Shown in pieces: positions 1 to 5,644 of a DNA stretch of 9,434 bases (position 1 is its first letter; every line of letters begins with the position of its first letter). The position numbers and the translations under genes are program-made. Source of the DNA: Bacillota bacterium (lineage in GTDB: Bacteria; Bacillota; Clostridia; DSM-8532). The notes beneath the pieces are model-generated. The model did not search any database. It was not told the DNA's origin and saw only the letters and a list, made by a program, of their open reading frames with translations. The stretch covers positions 1 through 9,434 of the forward strand of contig JAEXRM010000084.1 of the NCBI GenBank assembly GCA_023440865.1, read 5' to 3'.

Positions 1-1013
1 CCCTTGCCTCGCGCGGCTTGCCGGGGCTGAGGCCGGAAACGCGCGGGGCGGTGCTGCGCACCGCAAACGACATGGGGTACGCATACAGAAGAAGCGATGC
101 GCCGCCGGTGTCCGCACCCGGCATATCAGCCCCGGCCAGTCATGCGGACGCCATCCGCCCGGTTTCCCGCGGCATCTGCATCCTGCTGCCCGGCACCTCG
201 CATGACGCGCAGGGCTTCTTCACCGGCATCCAGCATGGCATCGAGCAGGAGGCCAACCGCAACCACTACCACACGTTCATCCATTCCTACAACGAACAGG
301 CGCCGCTTTTCACCCTGCCGCTGTGCGTCCGCGACGGTCTGGTTTCGGGCATCGTCTCGATCGGCCGCGTCTCTCCCCGCACGGCGGAATGTCTGGCGGC
401 AACCGGTCTTCCGTATGTCATGGCCGACCACTACCTGGAAACCGGCAGCTACGACAGTGTCCTGACGGACAATGTCCAGGCCGCGGACACCGCCACAGCC
501 TATCTGATCGAACGCGGACACACCCGCATCGGCTTCATCGGGGACGTGTGGGCGACCGTGTGCTTCCGTGACCGGTACACGGGCTTCCGCAACGCCATGA
601 TCCGGCACGGCCTGCCCGTCGACGAATCGATCTGCGTGCTGCGCGAAGGCATGGACAGCGCGGTCCGCGAAAGCGACCAGCTCGCGGAGAACGACATCGC
701 CGGCATCCCCGCGCTGCCGACCGCCTTCCTGTGCGCCAACGACGCGACCGCCCTGATTCTGTACCGGGTGTTCGCGCAGATGGGCATATCCGTGCCGGAC
801 GAGGTATCCCTGTTCGGTTTTGATGATGTCTCCGCCTCCTCGTTCATCACGCCGGGGCTGACGACCATGCGGGTCCACAAGGAATGGATGGGTCGCAAGG
901 CGTTCCGTCGCATTCTGGAGAAGCTGGCCGACAGCGACGAGGTGCCGCAGCGCGTTCTGCTTTCGAGCGTGCTGGTGGAACGCGGGAGCGTGAGCCGCCG
1001 GTCACAAGCGTGA
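1..1013 (+). CDS. LacI/GalR-family transcriptional repressor, 5' end missing
   Basis: This is a DNA-binding repressor that releases its operator (or binds it) when a sugar ligand is present. The reading frame is open to the window's left edge (frame of base 3). The first residues, LASRGLPGLRPETRGAVLR, followed by a GY pair, match the last half of the LacI helix-turn-helix and hinge entry, so only about the first 25-30 residues are missing. A TTG at 18 is therefore not the true start. After a variable linker comes a full periplasmic-binding-protein-like sensor, starting at GICILLPG. It has the expected signatures: LIERGHTRIGFIG, then FLCANDATA, then VPDEVSLFGFDDVSASSF. The protein ends at TGA 1011-1013 after the usual VERGS tail. 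It lies 161 bp upstream of a GntR regulator on the same strand. The local metabolic genes suggest it senses a sugar of this locus, but that is inference; the ligand is unknown. Confidence 0.93.
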   Translation, partial: LASRGLPGLRPETRGAVLRTANDMGYAYRRSDAPPVSAPGISAPASHADAIRPVSRGICILLPGTSHDAQGFFTGIQHGIEQEANRNHYHTFIHSYNEQAPLFTLPLCVRDGLVSGIVSIGRVSPRTAECLAATGLPYVMADHYLETGSYDSVLTDNVQAADTATAYLIERGHTRIGFIGDVWATVCFRDRYTGFRNAMIRHGLPVDESICVLREGMDSAVRESDQLAENDIAGIPALPTAFLCANDATALILYRVFAQMGISVPDEVSLFGFDDVSASSFITPGLTTMRVHKEWMGRKAFRRILEKLADSDEVPQRVLLSSVLVERGSVSRRSQA

Positions 1014-1054
1014 CGGCCGAATGGTGAACCCGCGGGGCATCCTCGCCGCAACAT

Positions 1055-1069
1055 GGGCGGTATGCGCCC
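1055..1069 (+). terminator. Small hairpin after the lacI-type gene (weak terminator candidate)
   Basis: GGGCG at 1055-1059 and CGCCC at 1065-1069 form a perfect 5-bp GC stem around a 5-nt loop, about 40 bp after the LacI stop codon and 20 bp before the next promoter. There is no following T-run, so it is not a convincing intrinsic terminator. It is listed because it sits where transcription from the upstream gene would be expected to end. Confidence 0.2.
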
Positions 1070-1088
1070 TCAACGGCGCCACGGCGGC

Positions 1089-1117
1089 TTGACAAGGTGA
1101 TTCGCAGCGCGTATGAT
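1089..1117 (+). promoter_or_regulatory. Near-consensus sigma70 promoter of the GntR gene
   Basis: TTGACA at 1089-1094 and TATGAT at 1112-1117 are separated by exactly 17 bp. That is a perfect -35 box and a 5/6 match to the -10 box, in an otherwise GC-rich region where such a pair is unlikely by chance. Predicted transcription start is around 1124, leaving a leader of about 50 nt before the ATG at 1175. It would drive the GntR gene, and possibly the hydrolase operon by read-through. A GTG at 1097 in the GntR frame overlaps the promoter and so is unlikely to be its start. Confidence 0.75.
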
Positions 1118-1123
1118 CATTGC

Positions 1124-1136
1124 GTGGCTAAGCCAC
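1124..1136 (+). promoter_or_regulatory. Palindromic candidate operator at the transcription start
   Basis: GTGGCT-A-AGCCAC is a perfect 13-bp inverted repeat beginning 6 bases after the -10 box, that is, over the predicted +1. A repressor bound here would block initiation. The odd-length TGG...CCA outline is broadly like HutC-subfamily GntR operators and unlike the even, CG-centred LacI operators. Autorepression by the GntR protein encoded just downstream is therefore the first guess. The position and symmetry are seen directly; the binding protein is inferred. Confidence 0.5.
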
Positions 1137-1174
1137 CTGACAACCATGCATCGTCACAAGGAAACGAGGTCGCC

Positions 1175-1909
1175 ATGCAGCTGAACCGCACCCCGCTCTA
1201 CCTGCAGATTGTCGGTCTGCTCCACAGCGAACTGGCGGAGGGCCGCCCGGCCGTCGGGGAACGGTTCCCATCCGAACGGGAGCTGGCGGAGCGCTTCGAT
1301 GTCAGCCGCGCCACGGCCAACAAGATCCTGTCCGTGCTGGTGTCCGAAGGCGCCCTGCAGCACCGCAAGGGCGTCGGGGCCTTCGTGGCGCAGCCCGCGC
1401 TCGAGCATGACCTCAGTGCCCTGCTCTCCTTCACGGAGAAGGCCCGCCGTGCCGGTCACCAGCCCGAAACCCTGGTCACGGTCTACAAGACGGAGCCGCA
1501 CCCGGATTTCGGTACGGCGCTGCATCTGGTGCGACACAGGCTGGTGGACGGCATGCCCGCCATCCTTGAATGCCGCTGGCTCGATGCCGCGCGGTGCGGG
1601 AACCTGACGCCGGAGCTGGCGGCCGGTTCGTTGTATGACGCCCTTTCCGGACCGCTTGGTCTTTCACTGGGGCATGCGGACCAGCGTGTCCGCGCCGTTG
1701 TGCCCACCGCGGAGGAACGGGCGGTGCTCAAGACCCGCCAGGGCACCGCATGCCTGCGTGTCACGGGCAACGGGTATCTTGCGGACGGCAGCCTGCTGTG
1801 GGTCGAGGACACGCTGTTCCGCGGCGACCTGTTTGAATTCCACGCCACCCTCGGGTCTCCGCCAAATGCGGCGGATCGCCCGCAGGGCCTCGTGTTCGAG
1901 CAAAGGTAA
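1175..1909 (+). CDS. GntR-family repressor, HutC type with UTRA sensor domain
   Basis: This 244-residue protein has a winged helix-turn-helix at about residues 6-74 (LYLQIVGLLHSEL, then FPSERELAERFDVSRATANK, then wing RKGVGAFVA). A UTRA effector domain follows at about 80-225, including EKARRAGHQPETL, a SLYDAL segment and a late FRGDLFEF strand. HutC-type regulators bind small metabolites, often sugars, sugar phosphates or amino acid breakdown products, and usually repress neighbouring catabolic genes. The ATG at 1175 is preferred: GAGG lies at 1166-1169 with 5-nt spacing, and the domain begins straight after it. The frame extends up to a GTG at 1097, but that overlaps the promoter. It sits 148 bp before the hydrolase gene, same strand. 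Control of that operon and of itself is inferred from position; the ligand is unknown. Confidence 0.93.
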   Translation: MQLNRTPLYLQIVGLLHSELAEGRPAVGERFPSERELAERFDVSRATANKILSVLVSEGALQHRKGVGAFVAQPALEHDLSALLSFTEKARRAGHQPETLVTVYKTEPHPDFGTALHLVRHRLVDGMPAILECRWLDAARCGNLTPELAAGSLYDALSGPLGLSLGHADQRVRAVVPTAEERAVLKTRQGTACLRVTGNGYLADGSLLWVEDTLFRGDLFEFHATLGSPPNAADRPQGLVFEQR

Positions 1910-1970
1910 CCGGAACTCCCTGCCACGGGGCGCATGACCGGGCATGGCTGCGCATGACAGCGCCTGACCG

Positions 1971-1984
1971 GGCACGATGGTGCC
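1971..1984. promoter_or_regulatory. Inverted repeat GGCAC-N4-GTGCC, copy 1
   Basis: Five-base arms GGCAC (1971-1975) and GTGCC (1980-1984) surround GATG. The identical arms recur exactly 40 bp downstream within the repeat array. The location 74-87 bp before the hydrolase start suits a regulator site, but no protein can be assigned. Confidence 0.3.
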
Positions 1985-2010
1985 TGACAGCGCATGACGG
2001 TGCCTGACTG

Positions 2011-2024
2011 GGCACAATGGTGCC
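2011..2024. promoter_or_regulatory. Inverted repeat GGCAC-N4-GTGCC, copy 2
   Basis: Arms GGCAC (2011-2015) and GTGCC (2020-2024) surround AATG. It is the second copy of the dyad at 1971-1984, about four helical turns away and therefore on nearly the same DNA face. Function is unproven; the pairing with copy 1 is the main support. Confidence 0.3.
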
Positions 2025-2057
2025 TGATGCCGCCGAACGCCCCCCGGAAAGGATCAC

Positions 2058-3758
2058 ATGATGGATGCAACCGCCTTCAAGCCCGCGCACGTCCGGGGAT
2101 TCCTTGTTTCCCAGGTCGGTTATGACGCCGGCCGGTTCAAGCAGGCCCTGCTCCGGTCCACGGATCCCGCCTGGATGGACGGGTGCCGGTTCGAGGCGCG
2201 CGACGTCTACAACGGCCGCACGTTCCTGACCGGAGAGGTCGTCCGGTGGGGCAGGAAGTGGGATTCCCACTGGTGGACGATCCCCTTCACCGACCTGTAC
2301 AGGAAAGGGACCTACCGGCTGCACGTGTTCCGCGGCGAGGAAGAGGTCGCGCTGAGCGATCCGTTCGACGTGGCGGAGGATCTCGTCTGGGACCGGACCG
2401 TCGACGCCGTCTGCTTCGGGCAGTTCGAAGCCCGAGCCGGCCAGGCCCGGCACGGGCTTGGCTGGAAGGACTGCGGCAGCGACTGGCGCGAGTGCGGCTC
2501 GCACACCTTCGCATTGATCGGCCTGTGCGACCTGCTTCATGACGGTTTCGAATTCCTGGGTCCGGAGAAGCAAAAGCGCCTGGGCAAAATCATCCGGCAC
2601 GGCTGCCGGTTCCTGTGCGCCCTCATGGATCGCGCGCAGGCCGCCGGCCTGCCCGCCGGCGCCATCGTCCACGAGGTGCCCAACCACATGCTGCAGATTC
2701 CCGGTGACGTCGTGTCGGCCTCGATGGTCCTGGGTTACGCCTCCCGGCTGCTCGGCGACTGGTGGCCCGGGGAGGCGGCCGACTGGCTGCACCGGTCCGA
2801 AGCCCTGTTCCGGCGTTTCTCCGCCATGGCGCCCTACGGCGCAGACGGCTTCTCGTGCATCAACCGCGGGCTGCCGGAGGGGACGGCGCCCGAAGGCTTC
2901 ATGACCCGCGACCTGTCAATGGCCCTGTGGGCGGGCATCCAGCTGGTCAGCTCCGGCAGGGCCGAACTGCGGGAAACCCTGTTCGGGCTCGCGCAGCAGC
3001 TCCTGGACCGGCAGATCCGGGAGGAACAGGCGGAAGCGGGCTACTGGGGGCACTTCCGCGAGTTTGCCTCCCTGCCGCACAGCGAAAAGGCCAACACGCA
3101 CCACGACGTCGGCCACGACACCGGCACGGTGCTTGCCTGGAATGTGCTGCCCCTGATCGATTTGGCCCGCCGGTTCCCGGCCGATCCGCGCACGCCCGCC
3201 ATCCGGCAGGCGGTGGACGCCTTCGCCCGGCACTTTGCGCTCCCCGCCTGCCAGGCCAATCCGTTCCTCCTGCTGCCGCAGGGCGTGTTCGGCGACGAAG
3301 GCCTGCTCGATTTCTGCGGGCCCTGGCATGGCACGAATGTCACCTATGGCTACTTCGCCACCATGGCCATGCGTCTGGGCGCCTTCTGCGGCCTGCCCGC
3401 ACTGACCGACGCCGCCATCGGCAACGTGCAGTGGGTCTGCGGCCTGCATGCGGGCATCACGCGCGAGGCCATGGCGGGATCCGTGGTCTGGCGGGAAACC
3501 ATCCCCGAAGGCGTCGCCCTGCCCTACAGCCAGATCATCGGTGTCGGCCGCCGCGCAGCCGGCGGTTGGACAAGCATCCGCGGCACAATCGTCAACGGCT
3601 TCGCCACCAATCCGCAATTCACGCTCGAGGTGCCGCCCTCGCAGGCGAACGACGGCCCCTGGCTGTTCACCGAGGAGGACTGGATCCCGCACGCCGGCGG
3701 CTTCCTCAGCGCCGTCGCCGCCATCCGGAACCATTTCTCGGCACCCTGGAACCGCTGA
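2058..3758 (+). CDS. Glycoside hydrolase family 9-like protein with N-terminal cellulase Ig domain
   Basis: The product (566 residues) probably hydrolyses a beta-glycosidic bond in the cytoplasm. Residues about 12-105 look like the CelD_N Ig-like domain: FLVSQVGYDAGRFKQALLRS, then FEARDVYNGRTFLTGEV, IPFTDLYRKGTYRL and a DPFDV end. The rest resembles the (alpha/alpha)6 barrel of GH9. GWKDCGSDWRE (135-145) aligns with the GH9 catalytic-base motif usually written DAGDYGKY. The C-terminal TEEDWIPHAGGFLSAVAAI (538-556) aligns with the general-acid region, making Glu540 the likely acid. There is no signal peptide or membrane helix, so a small imported substrate is more likely than a polymer. GGAAAGGA (2046-2053) precedes two adjacent ATGs, 2058 and 2061; the second has the better spacing. 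It is followed by deoC after 77 bp. The substrate is unknown. The family call rests on motif resemblance and the active site is not standard. Confidence 0.75.
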   Translation: MMDATAFKPAHVRGFLVSQVGYDAGRFKQALLRSTDPAWMDGCRFEARDVYNGRTFLTGEVVRWGRKWDSHWWTIPFTDLYRKGTYRLHVFRGEEEVALSDPFDVAEDLVWDRTVDAVCFGQFEARAGQARHGLGWKDCGSDWRECGSHTFALIGLCDLLHDGFEFLGPEKQKRLGKIIRHGCRFLCALMDRAQAAGLPAGAIVHEVPNHMLQIPGDVVSASMVLGYASRLLGDWWPGEAADWLHRSEALFRRFSAMAPYGADGFSCINRGLPEGTAPEGFMTRDLSMALWAGIQLVSSGRAELRETLFGLAQQLLDRQIREEQAEAGYWGHFREFASLPHSEKANTHHDVGHDTGTVLAWNVLPLIDLARRFPADPRTPAIRQAVDAFARHFALPACQANPFLLLPQGVFGDEGLLDFCGPWHGTNVTYGYFATMAMRLGAFCGLPALTDAAIGNVQWVCGLHAGITREAMAGSVVWRETIPEGVALPYSQIIGVGRRAAGGWTSIRGTIVNGFATNPQFTLEVPPSQANDGPWLFTEEDWIPHAGGFLSAVAAIRNHFSAPWNR

Positions 3759-3806
3759 TCCTCGTCGGGCCGCGCCTGCCGGGAATCCACGCCACACGCC
3801 GCCCAT

Positions 3807-3821
3807 GCCCGTCCGACGGGC
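3807..3821 (+). promoter_or_regulatory. Palindrome/hairpin directly before the deoC ribosome binding site
   Basis: GCCCGTC-C-GACGGGC is a perfect 15-bp inverted repeat ending one base before the AAAGGAG Shine-Dalgarno at 3823-3829. In RNA it could fold as a 5-bp GCCCG/CGGGC stem with a 5-nt loop. A similar element precedes the downstream kinase gene. It could tune translation or protect the downstream message after processing; this is inference. Confidence 0.4.
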
Positions 3822-3835
3822 GAAAGGAGCATCCC

Positions 3836-4567
3836 ATGCCGACCGCGAAGGACATCGCCAACATGCTCGACCACTCCCTGCTCAAGCCGGAAATGACCCG
3901 CCAGACGGTGCGCGAGGGCTGCGAAACCGCCCGGAGGTACGGCACGGCCTCCGTCTGCGTGAAGCCCTGTGACCTGCCGGTCGCCGCCGAGGTGCTGGCC
4001 GGCACCGGCGTGAAGCTTTCCACCGTCATCGGGTTTCCGCATGGCGCCAACCGGACCGACGTGAAGGTGTTCGAGGCCGAGCGCGCCATGGATGACGGCG
4101 CGGTGGAGCTCGACATGGTGCTGAACATCGGCCGGCTCATATCCGGCGACCTCGACCTGGTGGAGGCCGATGTGCGGGCTGTCGTCGAAGCGGCGCACCG
4201 TCGCGGCGTCATCGTGAAGGTCATCTTCGAGAACGCGTACCTCGACGAGGAACAGAAAAGAGCGGCCTGTGCGGTCTGCACCCGTGCCGGCGCGGATTTC
4301 GTCAAGACATCGACCGGCTTTGCGCCGAGCGGCGCCACGATCGACGACCTCCGCCTCATGCGCGCCTCATGCCCCGCCCACGTTGCCGTGAAGGCGGCCG
4401 GCGGCGTCCGCACGCTCGATGCGGTGCTGGCCTGCCGGGCTGTCGGGTGCACGCGCTGCGGCGCCACCGCCACGCAGGCGATTGTGGAGGAAGCGCTGGT
4501 GCGGGAAGCTGCGGGCACGCTGTCGGAAGCGGATCCCGCCGGCGCGAGGCTCGGCGGCGGTTACTGA
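3836..4567 (+). CDS. deoC: Deoxyribose-phosphate aldolase DeoC
   Basis: This cytoplasmic class I aldolase cleaves 2-deoxyribose-5-phosphate to glyceraldehyde-3-phosphate and acetaldehyde through a lysine Schiff base. The 243-residue TIM barrel shows the family landmarks: LDHSLLKP near residue 11, VIGFPHG (64-70), ELDMVLNIG with Asp93, DFVKTSTGF with the Schiff-base Lys157, and VAVKAAGGVRT with the proton-relay Lys186. Length fits the short bacterial type, with about 15 extra C-terminal residues. The ATG at 3836 has AAAGGAG 6 nt upstream. The phosphate-binding loop, commonly GTSSG in this type, reads GATAT (209-213). This may alter affinity for the phosphate or the substrate itself. It is 53 bp ahead of a ribokinase-type gene, and the pair gives a phosphorylate-then-cleave route for deoxyribose or a related sugar. 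The family is certain; the true substrate is less so. Confidence 0.95.
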   Translation: MPTAKDIANMLDHSLLKPEMTRQTVREGCETARRYGTASVCVKPCDLPVAAEVLAGTGVKLSTVIGFPHGANRTDVKVFEAERAMDDGAVELDMVLNIGRLISGDLDLVEADVRAVVEAAHRRGVIVKVIFENAYLDEEQKRAACAVCTRAGADFVKTSTGFAPSGATIDDLRLMRASCPAHVAVKAAGGVRTLDAVLACRAVGCTRCGATATQAIVEEALVREAAGTLSEADPAGARLGGGY

Positions 4568-4587
4568 TCGGCAGGTCATCTCCCAAC

Positions 4588-4602
4588 CGGCCAGACAGGC
4601 CG
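4588..4602 (+). promoter_or_regulatory. Hairpin before the ribokinase ribosome binding site
   Basis: CGGCC (4588-4592), AGACA loop, GGCCG (4598-4602) form a perfect 5-bp stem. It is followed by GAAAA and the AAGGAG site at 4610-4615. The arrangement and part of the sequence (C-A/C-GAC-A/G-GGC, GAAA, AGGAGCA, CCC, ATG) match the leader of deoC, suggesting a shared or duplicated leader. Too short and T-poor to be a terminator. Confidence 0.4.
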
Positions 4603-4620
4603 AAAACGGAAGGAGCACCC

Positions 4621-5559
4621 ATGAAGCGCATTTGTGTCATCGGCAGCTTCAACATCGACATCATGACCGCCGTCGAGCGGTTTCCGAGCGTGGGCGAAAC
4701 CATCACGGTCGACCGCTTCGACCTGCAGGTCGGCGGCGGCAAGGGGGCCAACCAGGCGGTCGCGCTCGGCCGGATGGGCGCCGATGTCATGATGGTCGGC
4801 AAGCTGGGCGACAGGTTCTACGGCCCGGAATACCTGGCTGTCCTCGAGCGGAACGGCGTCTCGTGCGAGGCGGTCGAGGTGGTGCCCAACGCCTTCCCGG
4901 GCGCCGCGTTCGTCGCGGTGGACGGCAACCGCGACAACGTGCTGTACATCTACCCCGGCACCAACGCGCTGGTCGACCCGGCCTGGGTGGACCGCAACTG
5001 GGCGTCGATCGGTGCGTGCGGCGTGTTCCTGATGCAGCTGGAGATTCCCATGGAAACAAACCTGCACCTGCTGTCGCGCCTGGAGGGCCGCACCCGCACG
5101 CTCATGCTCGATCCGGCGCCCGCAAAGCCGTTGCCGGAAGCACTGCTCACCGGCGTGGATTTCCTGACACCCAACGAGGTCGAGCTCGGCATGCTGGCAG
5201 GCATGCCCGTGGAGACGGAGGACGAGTTCCGCACGGCGTGCGGCATCCTGCTGGACAGGGGCGCCCGCGCCATCATCGCCAAGGCGGGCCGGCGCGGCGC
5301 CTTCATCGCGACACCCGGCTCATTCGATCGGGTTCCCGGGTTCCGTGTCGACGCCGTCGATCCCACCGCAGCCGGTGACACGTTCAATGCGGGCTTCGCC
5401 CTGGCATTGTCCGAAGGGCGGTCCGTGCGCGACAGCGTCCGGTTCGCCAACGCGGCGGCCGCCCTTTCGACCACCGCCTTCGGCGCACAGGGCGCCATGC
5501 CGGACCGCATGCAGGTCGAGGCGCTGCTGGCCGCACAGCCGGAAACCGCCCTCTCGTGA
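4621..5559 (+). CDS. rbsK: Ribokinase-type PfkB sugar kinase
   Basis: This enzyme transfers phosphate from ATP to the terminal hydroxyl of ribose, deoxyribose or a similar sugar in the cytoplasm. The 312-residue protein matches ribokinase throughout. It has GSFNIDI near the N-terminus, the first PfkB signature GGGKGANQA (38-46), DPAPAKPLPE (164-173), FLTPNEVELGMLAG (181-194) and the second PfkB signature DPTAAGDTFNAGF (247-259), whose Asp253 is the catalytic base. The length is typical. AAGGAG lies 5 nt before the ATG. Next to deoC it may act as a deoxyribokinase (DeoK), since the two activities share one family and sequence alone does not separate them. The symbol reflects the closest general match. 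The next gene starts 85 bp downstream, same strand. Confidence 0.92.
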   Translation: MKRICVIGSFNIDIMTAVERFPSVGETITVDRFDLQVGGGKGANQAVALGRMGADVMMVGKLGDRFYGPEYLAVLERNGVSCEAVEVVPNAFPGAAFVAVDGNRDNVLYIYPGTNALVDPAWVDRNWASIGACGVFLMQLEIPMETNLHLLSRLEGRTRTLMLDPAPAKPLPEALLTGVDFLTPNEVELGMLAGMPVETEDEFRTACGILLDRGARAIIAKAGRRGAFIATPGSFDRVPGFRVDAVDPTAAGDTFNAGFALALSEGRSVRDSVRFANAAAALSTTAFGAQGAMPDRMQVEALLAAQPETALS

Positions 5560-5584
5560 CCCGGACACCGCCATCGACGCCACG

Positions 5585-5624
5585 CCTCGCCTGACGCGAC
5601 CTGTTTCCCGAACGCCAGGCGGGG
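5585..5624 (+). promoter_or_regulatory. Long hairpin between the sugar kinase and the sensor kinase gene
   Basis: CCTCGCCTG (5585-5593) pairs with CAGGCGGGG (5616-5624): nine pairs including one G-U. Inside the loop GCG (5596-5598) can pair with CGC (5613-5615) after a 2-nt bulge. It ends about 10 nt before the GAAGGGA site of the next gene. No T-run follows, so it is more likely a read-through attenuator or RNA stability element than a full terminator. The pairing was read by hand and not folded thermodynamically. Confidence 0.35.
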
Positions 5625-5644
5625 AACACATGTAGAAGGGACCC

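Larger units (their letters stand above)
1931..2030. repeat. Ten-unit, 10-bp-periodic degenerate tandem repeat
   Basis: The GntR-hydrolase gap contains ten consecutive 10-bp units, each beginning at 1931, 1941, ... 2021, with rough consensus YGCMTGACNG. Variants include CGCATGACCG, CGCATGACAG, CGCCTGACCG, TGCCTGACAG and GGCACAATGG. A higher-order 40-bp duplication is visible: 1951-1990 and 1991-2030 agree at 33 of 40 positions by hand. Each 40-bp copy carries the same inverted repeat, GGCAC-4 nt-GTGCC, at 1971-1984 and 2011-2024. Because the period is not a multiple of 3, stop codons fall in all frames, so it is non-coding. It may be an expanded operator cluster or a slippage product. Confidence 0.8.

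Noticed and set aside
1014..1174. Small gene between the LacI and GntR genes
   Set aside because: The gap contains a promoter, dyad and small hairpin; the only GntR-frame start (GTG 1097) overlaps the promoter and no separate coding frame has a ribosome site.
1931..2030. CRISPR array
   Set aside because: The units are 10 bp, contiguous and degenerate, with no spacers and no cas genes nearby.
1761..2792. Minus-strand open frame crossing the repeat array
   Set aside because: It overlaps two supported plus-strand genes and its repetitive middle is just the 10-bp repeat read in one frame; no start signal or domain is seen.
2762..3835. Upstream continuation of the deoC frame inside the hydrolase gene
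   Set aside because: DeoC similarity begins at the ATG at 3836 with its own ribosome site; the earlier part is Pro/Arg/Gly-rich out-of-frame translation of the hydrolase.
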